Below the pieces are notes generated by a model. The model did not search any database and had not been told where the DNA came from. It saw only the letters and a list, made by a program, of their open reading frames with translations. 64,000 nucleotides of DNA, taken from the NCBI GenBank assembly GCA_019722365.1, contig JADFUC010002221.1, positions 1 through 64,000 of the forward strand. The letters are read 5' to 3'. Shown piece after piece: positions 1-12,340 of the stretch (the first letter of the stretch is position 1; the number at the start of each line of letters is the position of its first letter). This stretch comes from Lithospermum erythrorhizon (taxonomy: Eukaryota > Streptophyta > Magnoliopsida > Boraginales > Boraginaceae). The translations under genes and the position numbers were made by a program.

Positions 1-239
1 TCACTTAGGAGGTCGGGATAGAACTCGTCGAAACCGATAGATGGTATGGAGAATCGCACAATTGAAAGTGAACTTTTATGAAAAGCCATGAAAGAAAGCC
101 ATTTGATGAATTAGCTTATAATGTCCAAGAGATAGATTTAATGTACCAAAATAATATTTGGACATTAAATGGATCAGTGCAAATGTGGGTTTTTAAGCAT
201 GGCCCGGATAAAGATTGTAATGTCCGTGTTTATAGGCTA

Positions 240-1610
240 GACTTATAGGCAAAGGTTTTCAAACAAATTCAAAGGGAATTGGATCATGATGAAACGCTAC
301 TCCCTAGTTAATAAGTTAAATCCATTCGGATTATCTTAGCCATCATTTTATTATGATTATGAGATGCGAAATATGGATGTAAAGAAATTTGCGTTCCTTA
401 ATGAGAATCTAGAAGAGGAGTGTACATGACACAACCTCCGGGCTTTCACGTGTCTAAAGGACTGAAGGTATCTGAAGCTACAAATATCCATTTATGGACT
501 TAAGAAAACATCGAAGTTGGAATCTTCGTTTTTGATGGAGTCGATGAAAAGAGTTTGGTTCATTAAACGAAGAAGATTTTTGTGTATACAAAAGGTTAAT
601 GAGAACAACGTTGCATTTATAGTCTATTATCATGAATGACATACTAATCATAGGAAAGCAGCATACTGTGAATACGTCAGTCGTAGGTATGTAAAGTCTT
701 TCTATGAAAGACTTAGGAGAAGCCTGATGCTTGGAATAAAAATTCATAAATCGTCCCCAAAAAGGCTAATTGGGTGAGCCAAAGACTTATATTGATAAAG
801 TGTTGAAGATATTTAAGATGAATAATAATTTCAAGAAGGAAACCTCCCGTGAGCGTGACATTACTGCAAATCCGTTCGATTGTCCTACAAATGAAATTTG
901 AGAGAAAAGGATGAGTGTTCACTATCATGTCCCGGCCATTATGATTGTCATATATGTAAATGTTATGTGCGATCGGGGCGTATCATGCGCTCACGAGTGT
1001 AACGAGCGTTACCAATCATGTCTAGGTGAAAATCACTGGAAACTGTTATGAAGGCCATACTTAAGTACTTAGAAGGACTAAAGATGTTCTAGTATATAGT
1101 GGGGATAATGAGTTATTGATAGAGGGTTACACGATGCGGTTTCGAACCGATAGAGATGATAGGCAGTCTGATCTAGTTATGTATTACGGCACGAGCAGGT
1201 GGGGTATTGAGTGTCTTGAGTGCGATAGCAAGCAAAACCTTTGTAGTTAAACTCAACGATAGAAGGCTGAGTACATTGCGGCTTCTAAAGGCTGCGAAGG
1301 AATCTTCTTTGGATCAAGAAATTCGTGAGAGAACTTGGGTATGCACTGGCGTTGAAGGTCAGTGGAGTTATATTGTGATAACCTTTGGAGCAATAGCTCA
1401 ACTAGAAACCAAGATAACATCACGGTCCAAGCATGTACTCGAGAGTATCATCTTATTAGAGATAACCCGATAGAGGAGATGTTATGATATGTAAGGTTCC
1501 GACCGATGATAATGTAGCAAATCTCTTACTAAACCACTACCTCAAAGAAAGCATGATAAACACATGTATAGTACTGGTCTTAAGGACATGCTTGAGTGGT
1601 GTTAGTCTTA
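240..1610 (+). pseudogene. copia pol remnant: reverse transcriptase and RNase H
   Basis: Read across several frameshifts, 240-760 matches the copia reverse transcriptase: a YDYEMRNMDVKKFAFLNENL-like segment near 350-410, then SIYGLK near 485-505. The catalytic YVDDIL region near 630-650 is damaged, with a stop where the Asp residues should be. RNase H follows at 1240-1600. It shows AEYIAASKAAKE-type residues (about 1265-1303), KITSRSKHVLESI (about 1408-1450), then a VPTDDNVA..L-KPLPQ-KHDKHM tail (1496-1565), the usual end of plant copia Pol. The longest open stretch is 1207-1473. It cannot encode an active polymerase. Confidence 0.8.
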
Positions 1611-2466
1611 GTGGGAGCTAGTTTTTCTTTATATATGTCATAAATGATTGTAAGACAGTATTTGAATTTTAAGCTTCACAATTCAATATATATATATCAT
1701 TATTTTGAACTATAATTAATCATTATATATAATGTGTATGTATGCATCATTACCACGAGTAATAAAATTTATTCCATTTGCAATATAAAGTTTTCTAGAG
1801 AGGTCTTTGGAGTTAAGGACTCAAACAAGAAACTTGTCTATCAAGCCTAGAAAACGATGATATTGTGGTCCTTGTCGGTGTTCACTATTGGAATAGAACA
1901 CCATTGATTAGTATGTTGATTATTATCCGTTTCTTGGATTAAAGGAAACTTTTACTCGATCGATCACATGGGTATACGGTGTGAAATGGTTTCAACACCG
2001 TGATGCGGCGTTGTGACCGTGAGCTTTAGAAGATTGTATATACGTATCTGAGAAGTTTTACCAGAGCTTTATATTAAATGGCGATTCTTAGGCTATGACA
2101 TGGTTTCACTTTCTGGGGAGTAATGTGCTGACCTTGTCTAAACATCTTCAAACGGGGAGGATTACAAAAGACTTGAGTTCTGTATACTACAAGAATGTAG
2201 TTGTGAAATGTTGCATACAAGATGGAATTTGTACAACCGGATACAACAGTTTAGATTTCGCCTCTTAGAGAATTGATGGCGATTTGTTGGCCAACACCGG
2301 TACTAGGCGGCATTGCGTCACTTCATAAGTCCAAAGAAAATGCAGTGCAAGAGTAGTGACACAAACACTATAAGCTTATTTGTTTGAAATCGCGTCTGAG
2401 GGATCATGTCGCGTGTCGATTAGTAGTAATCGACTTTTACAAATAATCGTCCGATGGCAGTGGGAG

Positions 2467-3275
2467 TGTGATTAGATATATGTTAATTTTTGGACAATTA
2501 GATTGTACAACCGATTATTACATTTAAATAATAATAAGTTCAAATATATGTTAATTGTTGGACAATTAATATATTAAGTAACTCGATTGACATTAGGGTT
2601 ATGATAGGCTGCATAGTCTACTCGTACTACATATATTAATATGACGTTCAATTATATAGAATTAATATATATTGCTATTGTTGATCGAGTCAAGAAGGTC
2701 TACGCAACAACGAGGGTAGGCCCATATTATAATTATAAACTAGGGGTTTAAAATATAATTGTATGAGAATATTAGGCGAAATTCCAATTGTTAGAATCAC
2801 CCGTGTTCGAGATGGAGATATAATAAAGGGGAAGGTTCGAGAATGTTCTCTTTCTCCTTGTGAGATGCCTTGATTTAGGGATAAGAAGTTACGCGGAACT
2901 CCCTAATGTCGACAATGATGAAGAGAAAAAATATGTGGAAGAGTTTCACCGCGTCTCTTTGGAAGCCTAAAAGTAGGGCATTGGATCTATATAAATGCCA
3001 TTTTTGGAGATAAAAACTTGCTCATTCACTTTTAATTCACTTCTCCTTTGAAATAGTGAGAAAGTCAAAAGCTCTACATACCTATTTCACTTAGTCACTA
3101 GTAGGTGGGGAGAAATTCCATTGAATTTTTTCTACCCGATCCTAAATCATAGTTTAATGTTTTAAAAGAGCTACAGTAAAGCTCACGGAGGAGTTTGTTC
3201 ATGCGTTGGTGTGGGTATTCTTAGAGACAATCGTTGATTGTTCGAGACCGTCTGAAAACCTTGACACCTACATCA
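2467..3275 (+). repeat. 3' LTR of copia element C1
   Basis: It starts with TG directly after the polypurine tract GTGGGAG and probably ends at ...CTACATCA near 3275, about 809 bp, so it has TG...CA termini. It contains AT-rich sequence with a repeated 'ATATATGTTAATT-TTGGACAATTA' phrase (about 2477 and 2544) and a leader-like tail. The partner 5' LTR is outside the window, so the right edge is inferred from the CA terminus and the change to MITE-like sequence. Confidence 0.55.
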
Positions 3276-3455
3276 TATAAAATTGTATTCTATATTTTCA
3301 ATGTACTTTTAATATTTTATCTTATTAAATTATCAACCAACAGGTTATATAGTTTGATTAACTAACATTTTATATTTTCGATATACTTTTGACTACTTTT
3401 ATTTTTTTAATCATATGCAAATGACTAATAAGACAAGTAAAAAAAAGGAATAGAG
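3276..3455. mobile_element. Stowaway-like MITE fragment
   Basis: The sequence resembles the internal and right-hand part of the MITE at 19671-19930 (shared 'TCTATATTTTCAAT' followed by 'ACTTTT-GATTACTTTT' and a terminal AAAAAAAAGGAAT-GAG). The left terminus is missing, probably lost when copia element C1 inserted. The stretch 3456-3539 is plain AT-rich sequence. Confidence 0.45.
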
Positions 3456-3539
3456 AGTCTTATCTTTAAAAAAATATTATTCATCATATATATAAATACA
3501 TAGTTTGAAATTCTAATTAAATCCTGAAATTCAAAATTG

Positions 3540-4768
3540 TGTTTGTATAGAAAACTTATCCTTAGAGTGAATAAAGATTATTACTCTTTTTTCTATTTTT
3601 TGTTATTTTAGCAAATTAAAAACACAAGTTGGTTATTTAATCAAGATTTACTAGATGAGGATGCAAACAATAATTAAATTAAAAATACTAGATGAATAAC
3701 CTTATGGAATTAATAAAAACCCAAACCATACCAAATATATAAAGAAAGTATGGTAAATGAAATCAAAAGATAAGGAAAGAAACAACTCGACAATTTTAAT
3801 GAGAGTTTTAGGTTTCTAATCTTTCGATAAATCGACTTTTCAGCCTCTCGGGATTTGGTAAAGATCACCCCATTTGGCATATGGAGCAAACTCTTGGTCG
3901 TCTGGCGTGCGATCAAAACAAATTGATCTACAACCTACAGCAACCCTATCTTTAGAAACCGAGAGATCCCGCTTTAGGATTTCTTACTCCCTAATCTCCC
4001 AGATTAAGAACCCCGAAACAACTTAAGTTTCCAACAGCTATAATCGTAAGATTGTATAAAAGCTTATGTGTTATAAGAAATCTCTTGATTTAATTGTATA
4101 AAAGCCTACGCTAGCGAAATCTCTTGATTTATCTACAACGTATGAGAGGATTAAGAATGTTTTTAAACTTCTTTAAAATATGTGAAAAGTTGGCTCAGAA
4201 ATCATGTAAAAAGTTAGATCTAAAAAGGTTTGGCGTCTTTTATAGGCTTGACGGAAACTGACAAAAAACTAGATCGGGACTTAGGTAGAAGAAGTGCGGT
4301 CGACCTATACGCTCTGGGAGTCGGAGGACTTGAGGAGAAGATTGGGCTGATATGGTCGACACAAGTCGACGGCAGAGATTTTTTCTCAATCACGAAAATG
4401 AGTTTCAAACTTGATTTTAATCCTTCAATTAAGTATGATTTCAACTTTGTTATGCCACCTTGAGTCATATTGGGGCTCAATTCAAGTCCTAATCGAGAAG
4501 CTCAAAAATATTAAAAAATTTTCAATAATTAAGCCATATTAAAAAGTGCATTCGTAATCACAATCATAAATCAAGAAAATTTAAGAGATTTCTTCACAAC
4601 CTATACCACAAAGTGCGATTAGCGAGACAAGGCCTTCGATCTTTGACTTGGAATTGTGCCATATGATCTTCATCGATCGCACTACTAAATTCATTCAAAA
4701 ACATATTAGTCCGAAGGTGGTAATTTGTTATCTTCAAAACATAGAGTCGGAAGATCCTTGGATCAACA
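3540..4768 (-). repeat. 3' LTR of copia element C3
   Basis: About 1229 bp with TGTT...AACA ends. It is collinear with 7159-7890 plus 17520-17968, for example 'CACAAGTTGGTTATTTAATCAAGATTTACTAGAT' in both copies and the terminal 'GATCCTTGGATCAACA'. The copies differ by many short indels. Small open frames inside it (around 3710-3916 and 4220-4480) are fortuitous. Confidence 0.75.
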
Positions 4769-6384
4769 AACTCCTTCTTTTTTATGATAACAAAGTACTA
4801 TGCGAAGAGCATAGGAAACATACATAAGCGAAAACCTCCCCCTCGGCGTAGCGACACGTGTATGAACCCACAAATAACGAGAATACATGAAGGCATTGAA
4901 ACTAAACATATAAGCGATAGTCCTGGCTTGATAGAAAACACTTCATATTAGCAACAAAGTACGAAACACTAGTAAGCAATAAAGCGAGAGAGAAATGCAA
5001 AAGCATAAACAGAAAAAAACATAATGCATAGTCAAGCGAATCTCATCGAAGGCTGCTTGAGGTTGGGAGGCCCGGTGGGCCGGAATGTGAATGTGCGGAT
5101 GCATGCTTAGGTGGCGCTACTTGCTTGCCAGTAGTGAGGGAAATGCATAATCCTAGTATAGCAAGTCATCTACTCACGATGATTTCTTTGAGCAGGTAGC
5201 TCCCCAACCTCTCACGTGATCCTTGTGCAATGTTAGCGATCGATGCAATGGATCTAGTTGTGCCTGGATAATGCGATCTCGGTATCTCACCGGGTTAAGT
5301 ATCCTGCGCCTCATTCTATAAGTTGCTCACGAACCCCCTTCTTAGCGTTGTCTCTTGCAAACCTCTCGACTTTTCCTTCTCGTACCAAAGAGACAACCAT
5401 TTTCCCTACCGATCACTTGCCATTCGACTTGGGAATCCCACATGAGTTGGGGTGTGGCATCTCGGCCAGTCCCATCAGTGAATGAATTTTCCAGCAGCAT
5501 AATAAGCGTGACAATTACCCAGTGAGGATAGTACATGATGCTTGGAGGTAGTGTTTTGGATTTGGTTAATGATGAGGTAAAGGAGATTTATTTTCACAGT
5601 GATTGAACAATTTGTAAAAGCGCGGGCGGATTCCTAGAGCCGGTGAGTTCGGTTAGGCTGTTGGAGGTGTATAGGAAAAGTTCACAATTAGGCTTAGGCT
5701 AAACTTGTTATCTCTAGAATCCTTGAGGCCTTGGCGTCAACACGTGCACATGGGATTTGGAGTAACGTTCGATTATGATTCAATAGAAAATTTAATTCGG
5801 CGCGTCCGCGCTTTGAATGCTCGCTCGGAAATTCTTTCAAATAATAATCAATAAAAATCCCTCGCGTTTAAGTCAAAATCCCTATCGAGGAAATCATCCA
5901 AATCAATTTGTGCTAGCTAACTTACCACGTCACGTACATCTCGCATCAGCCCATTCCATTAAGCATCGTCAACATACTCAAATTGAGTGTAGCGGTGAAC
6001 AATGTAGGGGTTTATGGATAGAATGCTTTTACTTGTAAGAAGGATGTCAACCTTGGAATTCCATTTCCTCCCATGGAGTGAGATTACTCAACTCCGTTTA
6101 AGTGAAACATGCATTGAAGTACCTCTTTTATCCCAGAGCGACCTCCTCGAATAATAGTGTTATTTTTGAAAGTTGGTGGAGTGATGCTTCCCGAGGCTGG
6201 ATAATGGGAGTTTTAGGCGGATCTTTTGATTACAATGAAGCCATAGAGATGTTCTTGAAGGAGATTGAGATGAGAATCCACCGTAAATTAAAACTCATCC
6301 ATCTCGAAGCAATTTTTGGCCTTAGCGTAACAAAACCAAGATTTCATATTCTTAAATTCTTTGCCTTTTTGTATGCAATTATAA
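4769..6384. other. internal region of C3 without recognisable coding content
   Basis: This is the stretch between the C3 3' LTR and its gag. I read both strands and found no protease, integrase, reverse transcriptase or RNase H signature. There are only short open frames without family motifs (5258-5485, 5817-6038, 6102-6413 on plus; 5342-5536 on minus). Base composition is more mixed than the flanking AT-rich DNA. It may be a decayed remnant of pol or an unrelated internal spacer. Confidence 0.5.
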
Positions 6385-7090
6385 CTAGCCTTCAGCTTTC
6401 AACGAACAAATAAGTTCTTGTAGAGGTATAGTCCCAATGTCCTTGGCTTCAGTAATAGCATAAATATTCCCATCATAATCATCTGTGAGATCTTCGAAGA
6501 TTTTACCATTTATCTCCTCTCTAGTGAACTCCTTTCCAAGAGATTGGAGATTGTTGACAATCACATTGAACCTCTGATGCATATCGGCAATAGTTTCTCT
6601 ATCTTTCACCTCAGACTTCTTATACTCTTTGGTCAAGAGACGAACCTTAGTCTTCTTCACTTGAATTGTTCCAACATGAGCGATTTCCAGCAAATCCCAA
6701 ATTTCTTTAGCAGTTTTACAGCTCTTGATTCTCCCATATTCTTCCATACACATAGGATTGTGGAGAAGAGTTATAGGCCTATCATTACTTGCACAAGTTT
6801 AACTGAGTTCATCGAGGCAAGCTCGCTTAACAACTTATCAGCATCTTTGATAAATAACTTCAATTGAACTAGCACCCGGCCTCTAAGCTTTCTCCTTTCA
6901 TAAATCATTTCCGTCTATTCGATGAGCCGGCTGATCATTGGAATTCGTGGTCCATCGATGATGATCCTCCTGAGTACTCTTAACTTTAAATTTCATATGA
7001 TTGCTCCAGTAATCATAGTTAGTACCATCAAGAAGAGGTGGCCTAGAACTAGACATACCTCGCCCGCAAAGTGCCATTAAGACCAATTAC
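6385..7090 (-). pseudogene. copia-type gag polyprotein of element C3 (DUF4219/UBN2)
   Basis: Two minus-strand reading frames together make a copia gag. The N-terminal part (about 7062 down to 6898) reads MSSSRPPLLDGTNYDYWSN-HMKF, the hallmark PPxFDGxNYxxWxxxM motif of DUF4219. The second part (6753-6385) contains EEYGRIKSCKTAKEIWDLLE, VKKTKVRLLTKEYKK and a REEINGKIFEDLTDDYDG-like segment, the UBN2/retrotran_gag_2 region. The two parts are separated by a frameshift and an internal loss near 6760-6900. No zinc knuckle was seen downstream. It is the only recognisable coding region of C3. Confidence 0.8.
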
Positions 7091-7142
7091 CCATCACTGT
7101 GATATTTTTCTACGAGATATTAAGCTTTAATTATAGAATCAC

Positions 7143-7157
7143 GGGCTCACGATGCAA
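7143..7157 (-). other. primer-binding site of C3 (degenerate)
   Basis: On the minus strand this reads TGCATCGTGAGCCCG, a degenerate form of the TGGTATCAGAGCC site complementary to initiator Met-tRNA. It directly follows the end of the C3 5' LTR (left edge of that LTR at 7159 on the plus strand). Confidence 0.5.
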
Positions 7158-7158
7158 T

Positions 7159-7900
7159 TGTTATGCGGAATCTTGTATCCTTAGAGGTGAATAAGGATTA
7201 TTACTCTTTTTTGTATTTTGTATTATTTTAACAAATTAAAAACACAAGTTGGTTATTTAATCAAGATTTACTAGATCAGGATGCAAACAATGACTAAATA
7301 ACAAATACTAGATGAATAACGTTGCAGAATTAATAAAAAGACAAACAATATAAATATATAACAAAGTATGGTAAATGAAATCAAAAACCCGATGGAGAAA
7401 CGGCTTCGGTGATTTTAGTGAGCCGGTTTTCCACAGTGCTTTCGACCGTCGGCTTTCCCAGGCTTCGGGATTTGGTAAAGATCACCACTATGAATATGGA
7501 ACAAACTCCGAATTCGTACAAGCAAAAAACTCCACTAACAAATTGATCTACAACTTCTAACAACCCTATGCTAGAAACCCAAGGGCCCGTTTTAGGATTT
7601 CTATACTCTTAATCTCCCGAATAAGAACCCGAAAAATTGCCCAAGTTTGACAAACTATAATCTAAGATTAGCATAAAACACCTGTTATGAAATCTCTTGA
7701 TTTATCTAGTTGTATGAGAGGATTAAGAATGTTTTGTGCTGCTTTGAAATGTGTGAAAAGTTGCCTCATAAATCGTGCAAAAAGTTAGGGCTAAAAAGGT
7801 TTTGAGACGGCTTTTATAGACGACAAAACGCTGACAGAAAAACCTAGGATCGGGACTTAGGTCGGGAGAAGTGCGAGTCAGACCAGGTCCCGACACATTA
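7159..7900 (-). repeat. C3 5' LTR, part 1 (left of inserted G1)
   Basis: Collinear with 3540 to about 4310 of the other LTR, from the TGTTATGCGG edge through 'ATCCTTAGAG-TGAATAA-GATTATTACTC' and 'GGGACTTAGGT'. It breaks off at about 7893-7900 where gypsy sequence begins; the remainder resumes at about 17520. Confidence 0.75.
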
Positions 7901-8400
7901 AATTAACGACCCTTCCCAGTCGGCATACGAGGGTTAAGATCATTAGCAACCTATACACGAGTCACCAATCGATGGATCTGATAACAAATATGACTGGCGA
8001 GCATTATCAAAACAAAACTCTGTTCAAATCGTGGTGTTCGGCAACGCGTCAACAAAGTAACGAGGCAATGAGAATACAAATGCGACTGAATAATCTGACC
8101 GAGGATATACTAGGAAATCCCAAAATACAACATAGGAAAGTGGCCCGACTGAGACCCGTCAATATAATAACACACGGTCTAGAAATATACAAAGCGACAA
8201 CAAAAGGGAAATGGTGATGAGGACTACATGCACGCGCGCCTACTTTATGATCTCACGGCTCGTGAAGCAAATCATCGGCCGCCTGTGATCATTTCGTAAG
8301 ACCTAGGCATGGCAGCCCGCCCATAGAGAATAGGGAGTCGGTATTAAAATTTGAGTGAATACAAATACCACGAGACTTGATTCCGTCACAAATATTATTG

Positions 8401-8451
<51 letters not shown>

Positions 8452-10275
8452 CATATCTGCGTCACGATTAACGAGTTACATAATGAATAAGCATCCATAT
8501 CCACATAGATTTTTCTTATACAATGTTTATAACGCTATACACATGAGATTATATTCATAAATAATGCATATTCATTTTAACGAGAACAATCTCGACACAC
8601 AAAGTCGTCGAATGAGGAATCGCTTCTGAATAATACACATGAGGAATCAGCCTCCAGATAATACACATATGAGGAATCCGCCTCAAATAATCGGATGAGG
8701 CCTCCTCCATCCTCCCGAGCCGAGGCTACGCCCGCCGATGTGCGTATCACACCCGAACCTCCCGAATCACGAAATTTGCCACCTTAAATGTCTGCGAACC
8801 TCGATTGAAATTAAGCGCTGACTCATGAAATAACACACAAGCAATCAAAACACATACGCGCGAGCCACGCCTGACGCGTACATGACGCCACGGCCGCGCG
8901 ATCTCATAACGCCGAACCGCCCACTCCAAAACTATCGATAATGCAACTCATAATCTCAATTATCTCATGCGTAACTTCATGTCGCGATTATCTCGTAATG
9001 TCGATCAAATCTCGGTTATTTCATAACATCGTCATAAATCACAATTTCCACGTAATATCAATCATAGTCTGATACACATATCGAGAATAGTCTCAAGCAA
9101 CACATGCAAAATATATAACATGATATATATATATATATAGAAGCTCCCATTAAGTGATTTGTACTGCTTCTCGAGCTTAGTAGTAATGATAGCTCTGGCG
9201 TGCCGTGCTAGATCCGAGGAGCTCGAAACTCCTATTCAAAAGAAATTATACATTATAACACGTTAAAATAGAATAACTTCTTGAAACCCGGTGTTATACC
9301 CGTCTCACGGAATTCAAATTTACAACTTCTTACTTGATAAATCCCTATTCCCAGATTGATATACACTTCCTAACATTCAAGCGTGCACTATATTCAATCG
9401 CCCGGCTCCCCGTAAAATCTCTCAATATTCGGCGTCACCTTATTACCCCAACTGATAACATCTTAAGCAGCATTCCTAATCAATCCACCGTCGATTGACA
9501 ATATTAAATTCAAGCGCTAATTGCTATCTGAACTTTCCCACTAAACTTTCTCAATCGATCTGTCATCACATCGAACCAATAATTCTATTCGAAATAAGCT
9601 ATATTAAAGTCCTGCAACCTCATGTACAATTTAGAGAGAGTTAATTTAAGAAAAAATCAACAAAACTCGACCACCGACTTACACCCTTTTCAGCTTGATA
9701 ATCACTCAAAATCACCTCTAATCCTAAACTAAACTTAGATAACATTTATATACCATAATAGAATCAAAATCTAAAAGTCAACACAAAAGTCAAACTATAT
9801 AAAAAGTCAACTTCAAGCCTTAATGATGAGATTTGAAGATTAAAGCTCATACCTTTGATAATCTTAAGATGGGGAACAAGATTTGAGGTTGGGTGTGAGT
9901 TTCACGAAAATGGAAAAAAAAAATCATTGGTTGGAGGCTTAAGGGGTTCGGCCCTTTTGAGAGAAAGGAGAAGATTTTCTTTTGTTTCTTGATGAATGGA
10001 TGATATGAGGCTAGGAATATGAAGAGTTAGTAGTGGTAGGTAGACATTAAGTGGAGTTCGGTCTCGTTTAATTCGCAATTTGACCTGCTTCTCGGTTTGC
10101 AACTGAGTCGAACCTGATCACATTAAATTTCTATTCTCAAAATATATTGCTCCTTTCAGCCCATATTATCATTATTCCATTAAAAAATTTAACTTTAACC
10201 GCAAAACAACTGTTAGAATGACTAAAATCACATTAAGAAAAAAATGCTTATACGGGCAATTTATTTCGGTCTTAC
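7901..10275 (-). repeat. 3' LTR of gypsy element G1
   Basis: About 2.37 kb, collinear with 15077-17520. Shared segments include 'GATGGATCTGATAACAAATATGAC', 'GAGTGAATACAA', a (TA)n block (8403-8450 here), a second short (TA)n (9124-9139), 'CTTATACAATGTT' and 'TTCTTGATGAATGGATGATATGAGG'. Short reading frames in it (for example 7972-8217, 9902-10102) are not genes. Confidence 0.8.
8403..8450. repeat. (TA)n microsatellite in G1 3' LTR
   Basis: About 48 bp of uninterrupted TA repeat. It corresponds to the longer, once-interrupted array at 15580-15676 in the sister LTR. Confidence 0.95.
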
Positions 10276-10950
10276 TCACTTTTAATAAAATTGCGTGCTC
10301 GAAATTTACTCGGCTCCTCAACATCCGTACCCAAAACACTTTTCGGCCTCATATTAATTCATATACACACATATTGCCTTTAGAACTAACGCTTCTTTGT
10401 CGAAAAGATGTGGGTATTAACCGACATCCTCCTACCGTTCCATTAGCAGCTTCCTCCGCTCGTTGATTTACATATGACACCTTCACTAAAGCCACAACTT
10501 TATTTCGCAGTTTTTCCTTCTGATCAGAATTTTCACGGTTTCTCTTAAATACGTAAAGGTCTCCCAAACTCCGTTGGTTGTGACTACAGATATGGGATTA
10601 AATGGGATATATTTCCTCAGGTACGACACATGGGAAGACATTAGCGTTACGTCCAATGCTAAGTAGCGTAAAATGATAAACCCAGGACTGACTCACCCCA
10701 AAATCTCATACGGACGATATATCGTGGACTCGAAACTTTTCTTCCCGAATCTCATGCAACTTTCCATGGGGGATATTCTCAAGGGCACTTTATCACCAAT
10801 TTCAAAGGTAAATCCACCGTGACGATCTGCGTACATCTTTTGTCTATCTAGCGCCAGCTTTCGGTGTTCTTTGTATCGAATTTTTATTCTCTCTAAGCGA
10901 CACTTTCCCTGACTCGAGGCAGTACACTTTTCTATCTCTACTTCGTTTCC
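10276..10950 (-). pseudogene. G1 integrase C-terminus and chromodomain
   Basis: On the minus strand, 10950-10600 reads (with stops) DKVPLRISPM...MRFGKKSFES..YRPYEILG, the conserved plant gypsy integrase C-terminal module. 10567-10349 follows with YVFKRNRENSDQKEKLRNKVVALVKV, matching the DRKE-VLRNK-VALVKVLW start of the chromodomain seen in Del/Tekay chromoviruses. The aromatic Trp expected after VALVKV is altered. The same module occurs intact in order at 45950-46390 in element G2. Confidence 0.7.
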
Positions 10951-11077
10951 AACAGCCCCGGAGTCCTACGTTTCACACTTGTCTGATACCTCGAATGGTG
11001 CCATCCCGATGCGGGCGTGGAAACTATTATTATATGCAAACTCCGTTTGTAATTCGTCATCCCGATTCGAGAAAAAT

Positions 11078-11760
11078 TCAACCTGGCGAGGCCCTTGGCG
11101 TATCCTCCAATGTTTGAATTGTTCTCTCATTGCCACGTGTCATTTGTGGATGAATTGATGTACTGAGTCGACCATCGTCCCCGTAAACTGCTTGAAACCT
11201 TTCAAAATCGGGAGGTGAATCTAGCGTCTCGATAACGATACAATGGATCTGGCGCTCATGTAATCGCACAATTTGATCCACATACAACCTCGCCAAGCGC
11301 TCCGGAATGAGTGAGTCGATTTAATTGGTAAATGAGGCGATTTGACGATCATCCATCGCCCAAATGCCATCGTTCTTTCAATGTCTCGAAGTCCAAAATA
11401 ATGTCCATCGTAATATGCTCCCGAGTCCACTCATATTAGGAAGGGTTGCAATAGCTTGAGATATTGATGTTCTATTTTCACCCGTTGACAAATCCCAGAC
11501 ATTTTGATACAAATTCGGCAATTTCCCTGCCGTATTTGGGCCACTTGATACGCTACTCTTGAGTACAGCCATCTTTGTACGCCCCGGATGCACTCTTATA
11601 TGGAGCATTATGACCGTCCAAAATCTCCTTTTCAACTCCACGAGAATAAGGCACGAATAATCTACCGTACATTGTAAGAGACTCCGTCGTCTACTTATGA
11701 TAATACGTCTGCTTCCCATTTTCGCTTCTCGATTATTTTTGCGATTTCTCATCTTTGTTG
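11078..11760 (-). pseudogene. G1 integrase (zinc-binding and core, broken)
   Basis: Frames on the minus strand between 11752 and 11378 contain an H2C2-like HIRVHPGRTKM followed by a QNVWDLSTGENR stretch aligned with the usual CxxC region, then residues matching the start of the core. 11296-11078 gives LARLYVDQIVRLH and, further on, HPQMTRGNERTIQTLED, matching [21 protein letters not shown] of plant gypsy integrases. Frameshifts separate the parts, and the catalytic DDE set is not fully readable. Confidence 0.75.
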
Positions 11761-11939
11761 TCCCTCAGTATTCGATCCAAAAGAACGGTGAACTCTTATT
11801 TAGCCAACAAACCGCCATCAACTCCCACTCCGAAGTGTACCGAGTTGCTTCATTTCATTTAATGGCTCACTTAATCTTCCCACTTACGACTCAATCATCG
11901 TACCATTCGCGCTTCGAGGATCATACTGTCGACTTATCG

Positions 11940-12340
11940 TAATCAACGATAAACTCCATATCCGCTTATTTGCCTCGGGTTCAAATCTCTACGCATCGAG
12001 TATTCAAACTTTGTGATCGATAAAAAATTTTGCAAGTCACGCCATACAAATAATGCCTCCAGAATATTAAGTGCGAACCTGATTGGAGGTTGTTCCAAAT
12101 CGTGCGTCGGATAGTTTTTCTCGTGATTTCTTAGGCGTCGCGTGCATAAGCTACCACGCACCATGTTGCATTAACCGCAGCGTCGACCACGATGTAGCAG
12201 CATTAAAACATACGCAGCAGTAGCCATCTGTCTGACGGAGATTGATCTTGGCGCGGTAGTCAATTTCTCTTTCAACTCGTTGGAAGCGGCGGATTCGTCA
12301 CCATTTTCCGAAGCAAATGGAACTCCTTTACAGTCAGCAC
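11940..12340 (-). pseudogene. G1 RNase H remnant
   Basis: The minus frame 12164-11943 includes [14 protein letters not shown]....FALNI and MRRDLNPRQ. These correspond to the plant gypsy RNase H stretch [30 protein letters not shown] ... KYLFTQKELNLRQ-type tail. It sits between the RT and integrase as expected. Confidence 0.7.

Larger units (their letters stand above)
1..3275 (+). mobile_element. Ty1/copia element C1, 3' part, degenerate
   Basis: This is the 3' half of a plus-strand copia retrotransposon whose 5' end lies outside the window. It carries reverse transcriptase remnants, an RNase H tail, about 850 bp of non-coding sequence and a 3' LTR beginning after a GTGGGAG polypurine tract at 2460-2466. 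The order RT, RNase H, spacer, PPT, LTR and the spacer length match the intact copia element at 34.4-43.3 kb, and short stretches are shared (TTTTCTAGAGAGGT near 1793 and a near copy at 41643). The two therefore probably belong to related families. All coding frames are broken. The right edge truncates or abuts a MITE fragment beginning near 3283. Confidence 0.8.

Noticed and set aside
6102..6413. Plus-strand 103-codon frame, considered as an RNase H fragment
   Set aside because: No conserved RNase H residues could be placed, and it lies antisense in the non-coding part of the C3 internal region.
8289..8504. Minus frame with an IYIYIY repeat
   Set aside because: Produced by the (TA)n microsatellite inside a gypsy LTR.
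9902..10466. Short frames at the right end of the G1 3' LTR
   Set aside because: They lie within LTR sequence also present, without these frames intact, in the sister LTR.
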